Shown here: one piece after another, positions 12,101 through 26,360 of the stretch
How the letters are laid out: each line of letters opens with the position of its first letter
Numbering within the stretch: position 1 is the first letter of the stretch
NCBI RefSeq assembly: GCF_947623445.1
Contig: NC_135242.1
Coordinates: 8,866,001-8,930,000 of the forward strand
Direction of reading: 5' to 3'
DNA length: 64,000 nucleotides
Source: Clavelina lepadiformis
Taxonomy: Eukaryota; Chordata; Ascidiacea; Aplousobranchia; Clavelinidae
Notes under the pieces: model-generated
Told to the model about the DNA's origin: nothing
Seen by the model: the letters and a program-made list of their open reading frames with translations, nothing else
Databases searched by the model: none
Program-made: the position numbers and the translations under genes

Positions 12101-15100
12101 CAACTTGGAGGCAGGTGGGAGCCCATTGCTTGTAACAAATGATTTTGGAAAGGAAACTGAAAATTAATATTATTTGTATAAGAGTTTAAGCCTTTGATGT
12201 TTATTTTCTTTTTCAAAAACGACCAAGTGACAAACCTTGGCCAGGAAGTGCAGGTTTGATTGGATAAAGCAATTCATGTGGCGGGTAACGAGCTTTTGTA
12301 TTGCCACCAACTTGTGCTCCTTCAACATTGCTTGCTCTAACAAAAAAAAAAACACTTGACTAGATAATCGCAAAACCAAAAGTGTGCAGTATTCAAAATG
12401 CAATATGTTGAGAAAAAATATAATATACTTGCGCTCTGATGGCTTCAAAGGAGACATTCTTCCCACTGCATGTCCTTCAGGGGTAAAGTTCAACTTCTTG
12501 TTAATGCTGGAAATTCCACATAAACAAGTGTTTGAATTACATAGATGCGTGCATGCAAAAAGATTTCACCAAGTATCACTTTTTACAATAAATGATATAA
12601 TATTTTGGCTTAAATCGTTTATTGAGATACATTCTTAACATTCAATCAAAACAAGAGAAACAATGAAGACCAGGTCATTATAAACTTTGATCCGAATTTG
12701 GTTATAACGAATAAATTTAGGTTACCCTGGGTCTATCCTGGCTTGCCTTCTAAGTATGGTGGGCTTGGGTGACATGTTGGGAACATGACTTGTGTTGATA
12801 TGCGGTTGCACCAGACGTGTCTGTTCATTTCCTGCTAGAGTTGTGCCAACACTATGCAGCACTTGACCTGCCACATAAAAACAAATCAGATAATCATGTT
12901 GCAACATGCACTCGTGATGATGCAGATTTACATCTCACTGACGAGCAAGTGAGTTTGTTTAAATGAAAAATGTTAGCTGAGCAAAAAGTGTCAAAAGTTC
13001 CTATCCAGCTTCCTTTTTTAATGCAGTAAACTATAATGGCAAAGACAAAACTAGCATATAAGTGTAAAGCTGTTCTTAAGGTATACTAATAGTGAATGCT
13101 TACCCTGTGTGAATGCAACACTTGTATGGGTATTAGCAGGAACTCGTGAACCTTCCATAACCAGTACATTGGATGGATTGATCCGAATTGGATTTCCTTG
13201 CAGTGTTGAAGATGCAGTTACTAATAAATTTATTTTAATTCAAAAGTTCAATTTTGTTTAATTTGTATAAAAAAATGCTGAAGTAAACAAATTTAACAGC
13301 AAAATGCAAGAAGTTAAATGTGATGCACAGAATGAAGGGAGGAGCAAAATTGCCAGATAGCATGATTTTTATTCACTAGCAATCACTTTCAATGTGAATA
13401 AAGAGAGCACAACAATTTACTGTATGCTAATTTACAAGTAGCAGAATCGAAAGTTAAAAATAGAAATGTGGGTATAAAGGTAAAGCTAGAACAGGAAACT
13501 GGAAGTCATATAACATGAAATTGGAATGATTACACATCAGCGTCAATTTACAAAATACTTATAATTAAGGGTCTAGTATACAAGTGCACAACCAGATGAC
13601 GTCGCAGTTTGAGTAGCTGGGGCCTAGTATACAAAGGCATTCTGTGGTTGTGCACTTGTATACTAGACCTATAATTAATTTAGTTAACATTGTTGTGTTG
13701 TCTCATTTGCACTAAGAATGATTGCCATAAGCCCATGTCAAATAAATATGCCCTTTGATGTTTAACTCTGTTGTTTGCGAATAACTAATATCAAAATTTA
13801 AAAAAATATGTGACTTCAAGAAGCATTCAAATTCAATAAATCTTAGGTATGTTATTGGAAATGTATATTTTACCATTGTAGATCACACTGTCCATTGTTA
13901 AAGGAAATGTTAGGTTAGATTTACAAAAATATAAAAAGTTATTTTAGGAATTTGGGTCTAAATGACTTTGTTACAAGTTTAAACTGAGGTTTAAAAACAA
14001 GAAAAATACTTTGAACAAACATTTTTTCTGTGAGACTTGCTTTACCTGGTAAATTCAACGAAGGTCTCATCTGACCTTGGGCAGTACCAACAAATGCAGG
14101 TGCTGCATTCTGGGGAGCAAATGCAGAATTTATATTCAAGTGATGTGGCCAATACATTATTTGCGCCTGTGATGGTGTCGATGTCTGCAAGCAACAAGTT
14201 GCAAGTGTTAACAGCACATATCATTTCTTCAATGCATAGAAACAATAAATTTAGCAAGCAACGCTTACTCGTGGCGTTGCCAGTGAGGTTACAACTGAGG
14301 TAACAGAGGCCGCCGGTTGGGTGGTTGTCACGGCAACACTGATTGGCTGTCTTGCGCTTGCAATTGGCTGATGGGCTTGGAACTCACTGGTGCGAACATG
14401 TGCAGATATGCCGCTTACTGATGGTTGTAAACTGTGAATTCTTGCCGGAGGCTGTAACATGTTTATTTTACACTAGAGGTCAACGAATTAAGTGCAGGAT
14501 TAGACAAATATTTTCAAAGTAAGCAACTTTGCTCATATAAAAATACATAATTTAGGTTTTTGAGTCGGGTTTGTCTTTCAGGTAAAGCAAATCACCTAAA
14601 TATTGTTAATTTATCATATTAAGATTCAAGTAGTGAAAACTTACTTGAGGGGTAAATACTTTGGTAACATTGACAGCACTTGTAGTAATTGTGGCTTTCG
14701 ACAAATGACGTGTTGTAGCAGCAGAATAGGTAAATGCAGTTACTGATGTCACCACTGTTGAAGTTGCACTGGTAGTTAATGACACAGCCCGACCTAGCAA
14801 ATACAATACAGCAATTGTGACAAAAAGGGATATAAATAGTCAAATACTCATTCCACAAGTTTTAAAAATAAATATCAAGAAATACAAAAATAGCAAATGA
14901 ATAGGCACATAATACAATTTAATTAACAACAAAACGGACTGTAACATGCTGAGCACTTACTTGTTGATGTGGAGGTGCCAGTTTGAGAAGCAATAACCAT
15001 TCTCTGCACTTTTGTTGCAGCAACAGTAGTTGTTGGTGCAGTAGACGTGTGTGAATGAGTCAATCCAACTTGGTACAGTGGTTTACCTGTTACTATTAAG

Positions 15101-18100
15101 GTAAGGTAATGTGTGGAGGATTTTATAAAATTTTTATTTCTGTGGATAAAAAAGTGATACCTTGAGAAGATGAGATTATACGGGCAGAATCCTGTTGACT
15201 AGTTGGTCTTGCTGGTATACTGATGCTAATTGTCGTTGTGGGTTGGTAGTGAATGCTGCTGGGGCTGCATAGAACAAATCAACAGTTATAACCTCAGGCA
15301 AGTTGAAATTCAGCATGTTGCTGAATTTCAAAATATAGTATCAACAAATCAATATTTATGATCAAAGTAATCAGCTAAAAGATTTAATAAAAAATGTATC
15401 ATGCCGTTTAGAATTGCTTGAGTCTTGTGAGTTGCTTGAAACAGTTAGTGGCACAGGACGATTTGACTGTGGGGAATAAATAGGCCGAAGCTGTTAGAAA
15501 AATAAATCATGTGTAAAGATAGATGAGCAAGAACTTAATGCAGATAATGACTTAATGACAATATGTAGTTTAATAAAATGGAATAAATAATCTCTACTTT
15601 ACCAGTACAGGTGGGCCACGATGTGTGGTTACAGACACTGGTTGTTTGTTACTAGAAATACTATTTCCAGGTTGTGGTTGGCTGGCTAATTGGTAAGGAT
15701 AAGCCTGCAACAGTATAATACAACATTCTGACCAACTATAACAAAAGTTAAAAACTTGGTGCTTTAATTATTATTAAAAGCAGAAAAAAATTAATCATGT
15801 AGATTAATGTTTTTAATAATAATTGTCAATTGTCATACTTTCAACTGTGAACTGAGCAACTTCAGTTAAGCATTAAAACATATATATATACATTTATAAG
15901 TGATGATAGTCTGTTTTTACTGTAAAATTGAAATCAACCACAATTGAAATATTAACTGCAGTTTTATTGCTTATGATATGATATGTACATATACTTATTA
16001 TACATAACAATACACATGTACTTCTATGTCTCCACAGAAAATTGAAATTGCTTTGGGCAATCTTTTAAAAATTAGATAAAGTTTCTAAAATTTCTAATTA
16101 TCTATAATGGTAAAAATCATACCGCAGCATAACTTGGACGAATCTTTATTGTTGAGGGAGCAGGATTCCGCAAGCTAGGAGCCATTATAAGGGGCTGCCC
16201 AGCCTAGAATGTTACAAACAAGATTGGATAAATATTAAAGTAAAGTTGCTTGATGTGCATAATATGAATAAGAATATGAATTTCTTTGCATTTATATGTA
16301 CTTTTTTGCAGAACAAACAATGAATTTAAAGATTTTAAAATGTTCAACAAATCTGGGAAAGAATCCTCAGAAAAATCTGGGAAAGAATCCTCAGAAAAAT
16401 CTGCATCAAATATCTTACTTTTGCTGGTAAAAGTGGTGAGGCAACATGCTTTGGTGCAAATCCACCTCCTGGGTCAACCATTGCATTAGTAGCAGTCGTT
16501 CCTGCAGCAGAACATTGTCTTGATGCAATGTGAGACAACGAGGACGGCGGAAGTGGACGAACTGGAAGCTGATGCTTGCCATAATTTTTTGGAGCCTGTG
16601 CCACACTAGTGCGGGTTGAAGTGGGAATGCTTATTAAAGCTGCTCCTGACATGATCTGCTTTGGGGCAACACTTACTGTAATAGCACTGGTTGCAATAGA
16701 CCCAGTTGTCAACTTAACCGGAGCAGCATTGCTTTCCGGCTAAAAAGAATATTTTAATATTAGTGAAAAGAAATAAAACAATATCAACATATATTTTTAT
16801 AGTCTCGCAGAATCAATATTTGTTATGCATTTATTATTCACTATTTATTATCTAAAAATCTAATCACTAAAAGTAATAAATAATAAACTTCCCATTTAAT
16901 CCAACTTTTTCAGCTTGTATTTTGTACAGAACAAAAATAGAGTAAAAATATGTAAGTGACATACAGTTATAAGCAGCTGTTGAGCAGGTGCTGTGGTTGC
17001 CATAGCAGCAATTGCCAGTTTACTTATGGATTGGTGGGTCACTTGGGACTGAGTCTTTTCACTAGTAAAAGAAACCTCAGCACCACCCTTATTTGTTGAA
17101 AATGAAGCAACTGGAAGAGATACAGATGCTTGTATGGAAGGCGATGTGTTTTGCACTGACATGCCCAAATTGTAATCCAAATGAAAACAAGTTAAACAAA
17201 ACTGGTTACATAGAAAAACATTCCAAATCACATCATACTGATGTTCCCTACAACTCCTAAACACAGTATACTTAAGTATGCAAGCGTAATTTAGAAATAT
17301 TTTGTATATTCATATATGTATACCAGGAATTTTGGATGATGTCTTTGAATACACTGGTCATATGATACTGGAACATTGAACAGAGAATGAAGCTAATGCA
17401 ATCTCAACAAATGAAATTTCACTACTCTGTGACATTGAAAAGACTAAAAACAAGCAAATGTTTAGTCCAAAAAAGATTCATACACACTATATGTCATAAC
17501 TCATAGGTATACTGTACTTTCTTTGCCTAAATGTCAACTTCTATTTTCTGAACTCAGTTTATTATAATAGACAAAGTATGCCTACTGTAATGAACAAACA
17601 TAAATTATAAACTGAAAGAAACCAATACAAAATGGCTTTACAATCTCAAAAACTTTATAGAGATACAACTTACTACGCAGCGTCTGCGACAAAGTCTAAC
17701 CTAAACTTCTGTATTAGATTTTCTGTAGTAATGATAGCTGCAATAATTTCTAACAACGAGGCCATATATGAAAATGGATGCAATAGAAAAGTAATATTAA
17801 GGTGTCAAAAGATATTTTTTTGGTAATAGTAAAACATTTAATGAAGAAATCCACTCGTTTTTTTAGTTTTTCGAAAAATAACCAACCAACCGTCATGCAA
17901 ATGTGACAAATGTTAGAAAGTAAAGCAACTTTTTTGTAATCTACAGTCTACACAACCAGAAAGACATTTGTAGACCTCTCTCTAAAATGTGTATTTTAAC
18001 GAAAGTCAATATATAGTGTCACTAAAAACAACATTTTTTTGAGGACAGGTGAACAGATATAGGCAATGTATCGAACCAACAAACAAAAGTTAATATTCTT

Positions 18101-18127
18101 CCATCCGCTGACGGACTTACCGTACAT
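9162..18127 (-). CDS. sap130: SAP130, Sin3A-histone deacetylase complex subunit
   Basis: Nuclear corepressor subunit that supports Sin3A-HDAC assembly. Coding exons (plus coordinates): 9162..9344, 9464..9787, 9907..9998, 10530..10633, 10715..10976, 11080..11586, 11742..11861, 12049..12156, 12236..12336, 12429..12506, 12726..12867, 13104..13220, 14046..14184, 14269..14451, 14645..14793, 14961..15092, 15161..15264, 15405..15490, 15603..15704, 16123..16203, 16419..16739, 16965..17155, 18121..18127. All phases close to give 1210 residues. The long Ser/Thr/Pro/Gln-rich N-terminal part is low-complexity, as in the family. The C-terminal part carries SAP130 hallmarks recalled from human: SPKPTILRR, SPRKKPRKQTHVI, EYVDKNGIRYVKVRERPAI, HYSDVKVK, LKGWKVLQFAAQLEEL and NIQRCNVMREQLEEAK, then a Lys-rich tail. 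The start is either the 7-nt coding exon at 18121..18127 (strong GTAAGT donor) or an in-frame ATG at 17162; the two differ only in residue 2. The donor at 15405 is GC. Confidence 0.9.
10081..10152. repeat. 18-bp tandem repeat, 4 units
   Basis: Four head-to-tail units of TAGTGTTCCCAGTGTTAC, the last two with a C-to-T change (TTCTC) and the last with a variant end. Located in a sap130 intron (9999-10529). Confidence 0.9.
13569..13670 (+). mobile_element. 102-bp MITE, copy C, in a sap130 intron
   Basis: 102 bp, GGGTCTAGTATACAAGTGCA...TGCACTTGTATACTAGACCT, with inverted repeats of about 25 bp (TGGTTGTGCAC / GTGCACAACCA) and identical 8-bp target duplications ATAATTAA at 13561-13568 and 13671-13678. 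It lies in the intron between exons 13104..13220 and 14046..14184. Interior nearly identical to copy B. Confidence 0.9.
16349..16403. repeat. 24-bp tandem duplication beside a sap130 splice donor
   Basis: Two perfect 24-bp units (AAATCTGGGAAAGAATCCTC plus AGAA) and a 7-bp partial third, ending 15 nt before the donor of exon 16419..16739 on the intron side. The plus-strand frame reads KSGKESSE repeats, but it is not part of a gene model. Confidence 0.85.
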
Positions 18128-18218
18128 CTAAAGCCGATGAAAAACAGAATTTTGCTAATTTGTATAAACAGAAATGCAGACTATACAAAAAAAACTTTAT
18201 AAGCTTGAACTGAACAAA

Positions 18219-18309
18219 TTTCTAGTATAGTGCACAATCACGAGACACATCTGTATACCAAACCCCTACTATCTGATCATGTCATTACCATTGATAGTGC
18301 ACTAGACCA
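18219..18309. mobile_element. Decayed relative of the 102-bp MITE
   Basis: TTCTAGTATAGTGCACAATC at the left and GATAGTGCACTAGACC at the right recall the termini of copies A-C, but the interior and target duplication are not clear. Probably an older, shortened copy near the sap130 5' end. Confidence 0.5.
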
Positions 18310-21300
18310 CAAACCTCATGTTATTTTCTCAAATACTATATGACTATCCAGGTAGAAAAGTTTGCAAATTGTGCGAGAGATATTTTAATCATTGCACTGT
18401 TTCATTTCATGCTTTTATAATTCTACACGGGGGATTTCTCCCATATGCATACAAAAAATCTTCCAATCAGATGACCTAATGAAGCGATTATTTTCACACT
18501 AGATTGCATTGTTTGGGATAGACAGTTGGGTTAAAAACAAGAAAGAAGTTTTAGTTTGTTAAAGTCATAGATTTGGGTTAGCTTAAGGTTAGTATGCAAC
18601 ATCTTTCAGGTGAGGTAGTTAGCCTGGGGTTAACAATTAGTGAGAAAAAATGTCTTGAATGCACAATTTCTGCTGATAAAATTTCTACCTAAAACTGGGA
18701 CAAGGACCTGTAGGAGAAAAGGATATGTTAAGACGGTAGTGGGTATAGCCCTATCGCAATAAAAACTTAGATACTGCTGTTAAATATGCCCCAGTCAATA
18801 CAACTATACTGTACCAGCAACGATCAATGCACAGCATACAGGAATAAGATGCTGGTAAACTTCACTTAGGCCAAATATGTAACCAAAAGTGTTTTATAAC
18901 ACTTAACGAAATATCAAAGACATACGTCTATATCTGCATTATCGTAAAAGATCGTAGCCACACAAACTGACTGACCGGTCTGCGGACAGCCTCGAGTTTC
19001 ATATAGAGCCTTTCTACCTGTCTCAAACTGGTCTAGCCCACCGTATTTAAGAGAAATAACTAACCAGTAAACAATACGGAAGTGAATCTTAACTCAGTTT
19101 TAATTAATCACTTTCTCCTTATTACTTTTTATAACTTTTGGCAAATTTCTAAAGCTAAATGCAAAAATGTTCCATGAAAAATACACATAAAACTTGGCAC
19201 AAATTGAAAATGGAGCACAACAACATGATAGTACAGTCGGGTCGTGTGCAAAAGGTCGTAACCCCTGTAAATTAATTCTCATTGGTTCACACTAGCGCAA
19301 AGCGCGTGGCCATCATTGGCTAACCAAAGGAGCTCGGTGAAATATGTTTTTCTTTATTTTGACGTCATAATAATTAAACCACGGAGGAGTAGGAGCTTGG
19401 TATTTCGTTTCTGGGTTTGAGATAGGCAGACATGAATAAAGCATACTAGATGTAGTGTACACTGAATTGGTAGGCTGGATACTGTTCACATACATGCGAC
19501 AAATCGATTGCAAAGTCGTTTATGTTAATTTGCAAGGTTTAAATGTAATCTCTCTAGAAAAATATTAAGGATTTTAGCTTTGATTTAATGAAATACAAGG
19601 AAAATATCGGGGACAGTTTGGTGGCTTTGTCAACTTCGTTTCATGCACGTTTCGCAATAGGTCATGCTTCAATGATCAGACGGAAAACCATGTAAAGGGT
19701 GTTTTGACGTTGTCTACGTAGCGCGAACGTTGTTTTTAGTAATCGTACTATTCTTGGTTTAAATATTTTGTAAAACTGTGCGGTTTTGAATTCATTTACT
19801 GGTACAATATTGGATTAGTTTAACTGCACAATAAATTAAACCAATATTTATTCTCGTTTGTGGAATTAGCCCTGTTAAGTATTAATAAAATACTGAAATA
19901 AGTAGAATCGATATGCGTCGGCCAGCACTACTGTACTAGCAGTTAGTGACCACGCCTCACCGATTGTAACACTGTTTTAGAAATTTGTGGATTGTTGGTT
20001 TCTTTCTATACTGCAGTTTTGATTTGCTTTGGCTCTGTAACCAATCGATTTACTTCGGTCATCAGAAATACCTTTTTCAAAAAGCTTATAAAAATATGGG
20101 TGATTAGGTGATAGCAACTTTCCTCATAGGCTTTTCTAATCAAGTGTGTATTCAGAAAGGTTGTCACTATCTTACCGGAAAAAATCATACCTTCAAAGTT
20201 ACTATTCATAGTTTCTTAACCCAACTTAAACGTTATAACATAGTAACCTAAATCTAATTCTTTTAATCTAAATTTAACTTCAATTAAACCCTAAATAACT
20301 TAAAACGACTAAATAAGATCGACCTAGCATGTACCCATTCACGTAACCAAACTTTAACAACAAGCTGCGTGACCTACTTAAGGCTGTGAGGTGAAATAGT
20401 TACTTTGGCTCGAAGATACTTGCATGACTAAGCAACATTTCATAAAGATCTTCATGCTAATTTTTCTCAGCATATGACCGTGGTGTTTTGCTTTATGTTA
20501 TGATTTATTCTTTATACTTTACCTATATATAATTAATACTGTGTCATGACTTGTGGGCCATAGTGAAAAGCATGGCAACAGCATCTTTGAGATTTTTGAA
20601 GAGTGTGCTTGCCGCACCCAAAGTTTTCATATTTATCTTGGAAAAACGGAGCCCACAGGTTTATTTCGCACCCCGATTTTATCCATCTTGTACCCAGTCA
20701 TCCTGATTTTGGCGGTTTTGCATCCCCGAGATCTTGTTTAAAAGTGCCATGTTTCCAGTCTTGCTTGTAGAGAACCACCGAGGAAACCTTTTCGAAGCCT
20801 CAACAATCAGTTATCCTTTACATCATTTGTGTTAGTGTTGGTAATTATGTCAAATGTCGTAACTTTTTACTGCGTTGTAACTTCTTCCGCTATTACCATA
20901 AACACTGAAGAGCACTTTTGCTCACAATTATTTTTTGACTTGTCAGAAGAAGTCAAAAATTCGTCAAATTTACAGCGTTAGGTCAAAAATTGTCAAAATT
21001 GTTAACAAAGTCAAAATTTTTTACTAAGGGAAAATTATTTACAAACTGCATTTTCGTGGTGTCATAGAGGTTGCACTATAGGTGACCTTGTCATTTTACA
21101 TTGTACATCATGTACACCATGCCTACTTTATATAAATGGCCCATTGTCTACTTATTGTGAATCAGTTCTTGCTTCGGTTTTGCTTTAGATAGTTCAATAA
21201 CTTCATGTATCTTTAGTTTAGACAAATGTATTGAACAGTTTTTGTTGGGTCTTAGTTGCAGTTTTTTTAGCAGTGATTTGTAATTAGCTCATTTCCCTTT

Positions 21301-22251
21301 TCAGAATAGGCTAAGTCTGTGTTCACATTTTTGCCCTTCTTTACTACAATAAATTTTAACTTTTTGTACAATAATGCGTAATTTAACTACTTGAGTTCTT
21401 CATATGTCAAAAAAAAGTTTTTTAATGTCAAAAGTTTCAATTTTTAGGTCAAAAACTTTCGTTTTTTAGGTCAAAAATAATCGCCCTACTGATAACCAAA
21501 ACACTAAAACTGTATATATAAGACATTAATTAGTAATAAAATGTATGAGATGTTTTCAGTGTGATTGAAAGGTTACCTTCACAAAAGTTAGCATTGTGAA
21601 GGTCTCTCCTACTGGAAATTTTCCAAGTATGATGTGCCAGAAAGTTGGTGCAGACATTTTTTGATTGCATTGCCGTTTTGCCCTATATTTTACATTTAAA
21701 GTTGTTATCCGGCAAATATTGGCATTTCATTTATTGGCAAATATTGGCGCACTGAAAGCAAACTTTTCGTTAAGGTGCAGTTCGGAATTCATAATAAGAC
21801 TTGGCTCGAAGTAACTGATATATCAATTAGTAGGCTAGCTAGCATGGATTCAAAGTCACAATGAAAGGATTCTGATTGTGGTTTACCCTATGATTGCAGT
21901 GCTACAGTTGGATCAAGGCTACTACTTCCTTGTTACATCATAAACATTTTAAAGTTGCCGATTGCATATCATACAACACGCACCAAATAAGATAAATTAA
22001 CAATTTATCAAGTTAACAGTTATCGGATAGCAATTACGAAGTGTCATAACAAAATAAAGATGTGTTAAAATATGGCCTCAGGTGTTGTGTCATTGAATAA
22101 ATCATTGATGGCATTTGAAATGATTTATTGTTGAATTTCTAAATTGCATTCATCTATTAACTTTCAATACTCATGTCGTTTACAACGAGACCACATTTTT
22201 TATCCTAACTTCTCGTTGGTAAAGCATCTCTGTTACTTCCCATTAAATAAC
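18310..22251. other. Intergenic stretch with repeat Y and AGGTCAAAAA-rich sequence
   Basis: Besides repeat Y, 20930-21480 carries many (A)GGTCAAAAA / GTCAAAATT motifs and may be a decayed element. Unassigned small frames: 19313-19513 minus (includes NPETKYQAPTPPWFNYYDVK) and 20571-20705 plus (MATASLRFLKSVLAAPKVF..., 44 residues, mitochondrial-presequence-like). Neither has enough support to be called a gene. Confidence 0.35.
20213..20400 (+). repeat. Dispersed repeat Y, copy 1
   Basis: AT-rich segment with ATAGTAACCTAAATCTAA, TAATCTAAATTTAACTTCAA and AACAACAAGCTGCGTGACC. Related segments lie at 50330-50520 (same strand), 40590-40720 and 63410-63545 (opposite strand). In the 50.3-kb copy the ends show a short inverted match TTCACCGT / ACGGTGAA. 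Confidence 0.6.
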
Positions 22252-22253
22252 TA

Positions 22254-22877
22254 CAGTAGAACTTGCATATAACCGACAAGTCGGCACCAGCGATATTCAT
22301 CCGTTATACACGATTTTCGTTATATACAGAATTTACCCTCGTCCCACCACTATGTCCCTATGTATTATATCTCCAGAGTTAATTACAAGATATTTTCAAT
22401 TCAGAAACAACATGCTGTACAAACGTTTTTCATCAGATCGCTGAGAGTTTGTGGCGTAAATTTCTCTCCAATGTCACACCTTTTTATTGGGGTGTGAAGG
22501 GTTGTCTTCAACAAACTTCATAATTTTTAATTTTTCTTCATATATTCTGCTTTTTCTTTTTGGCATACTGGTTGATACAGTACAGTGCACGCAATTCAAG
22601 TGAAAGATCGAATCAAGTGTGAAGAATAACGCATGTTTTCTTCTGTGACAATAGCAATCAGACTGTCAACAATCGATTTCTTGCAATGATGAATGGATCC
22701 GTTAAATACGAGGTATTTTAAATTGTTTTTTCTCAAAGGGACTGGAGAATGCATCTGTTATATACGACAACGGATCCGTTATAACCGAGTCGAAATCCAC
22801 TAAAAAGAATAGGTAACCATCCGGACAAGAATTTTCATATGATATATAGGGTTATCCGTTATATGCGAGTACTACTG
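22254..22877. mobile_element. Pogo-type non-autonomous transposon
   Basis: Left end CAGTAGAACTTGCATATAAC and right end, read inversely, CAGTAGTACTCGCATATAAC form about 24-bp imperfect inverted repeats, flanked by TA on both sides (22252-22253, 22878-22879). Subterminal CCGTTATA motifs recur at both ends. No transposase frame. 624 bp. Confidence 0.8.
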
Positions 22878-23460
22878 TATTATTTTTATTAAGTTTTCAT
22901 GTGTTGACATTGTAATAAAGAAGAATTAAACCATGCTAACATCCTCTTTTCTTGGAATCGTTTTTACATTCTTATGCTTATTAGTCAATCTGTCCCCTTT
23001 ACATTTTGCTTCGTCCAAATTTTGATGCAAATTTCGGAAACCGTTTTTTACGATTGCCATTAGAAATGGATTTCTCAATTATTGTAACAGCGTATATATG
23101 TCAGTGTCGTATATTTCGAATACTGAACTATGATGTTATTGTAAATTTAAATAGCTACCTTAATCCCTTCGACAACAACATCTAAACCACCAATTTCGTT
23201 GAAGTAGGTTATTCTAGCCAAGATGTTTCACATAAGGACAGCATAACACTTTTAAGTTGTAACATCTTAATTTGCATCTCTTGTACCCTTTTTGCTTTGC
23301 AAATCATCCACCCTTCCCATTACTTTGTGTTAAACTGCCATTATAATGGGGTCCTCACCGAATTTCACTGAAAGTTTCAAACTTCCACATCCATACTTAC
23401 ATTATTAGGCAAGCTAATTTTCCAAAAAGTTTTTGCAGCTTGTTAGTCAAACCAAACAGC

Positions 23461-24107
23461 CTTAAAGTAAGGGGCAAATCTAAAACAAGTTGATCTTATA
23501 TGAAAAAACGCTATTAAATTGCAAAAAGTTATTTTTTGGCCTTCATTGTGACGTTGATGAAGGCTTTTGTTATGTAATACTTATAGATTAGTCAAGTTGC
23601 TTGACAACATGCTGCTGCTGTTGTAGGTCATAAGGAGTTAAGTCTATGTCCAATTAGGCATGATATGAAGAAATTAGCAATGTGAAGCATTGAAACTGAA
23701 TTAATTTTGATTGTTTTAAACATAAAGATCGTTTACATCCTTGAAGTTACGGTATCCTTTGGACTGCATAGGTTACGAGTCAAACCGGTACCGTACTGGT
23801 TGCGGTAGTGGGGCTATATAGGCTGTCACCTATAAAGCTATTGGCAGTTTGAGAAATTTATACAGCTGTAACAGATACATATGTTAGATACAGTAGGCAT
23901 TGCTAAATTTATGAATTTGTGACTGTTCTCTGTGATTACCTATGACATTACAAGAGCCTTCATCTATGTCACAATTCAATGACAATTTTTCGATTTTCTT
24001 TTGCTTATAATTATTATCTAACCAAGAATTATTTTTCAAAACTATTTTATCAAAATATTCAGTGAGTAGTGTTGTTTTATATGAGATCAACTTGTTTATG
24101 GACTTCT
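23461..24107 (+). repeat. About 640-bp inverted-repeat element, copy 1
   Basis: Co-linear with 38781-39409, including GTCCAATTAGGCATGATATG, GAAGTTACGGTATCCTTTGG, ATTACCTATGACATTACAAG and AACCAAGAATTATTTTTCAA. The start ACAAGTTGATCTTATATGAA and the end TTTATATGAGATCAACTTGT are inverted repeats, so this is probably a MITE-like DNA element. It ends about 350 bp upstream of the kinesin light chain start. Confidence 0.75.
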
Positions 24108-24293
24108 TGTCTATAGACTATCCTCAGAATCTTGTTACATTTACCTGCCTATGGCTTGACAATGTTTGTTTGCTACAGTTCGCTTTTATGGATATATGTT
24201 GTTGACAAAGCTTACAAAAGTTTGGTTCCAGTAGACTGCTATTAAAAAGTTTTTTTGTTTGTAACTGACACATGAACTGAATAAATGATATAA

Positions 24294-26360
<2,067 letters not shown>

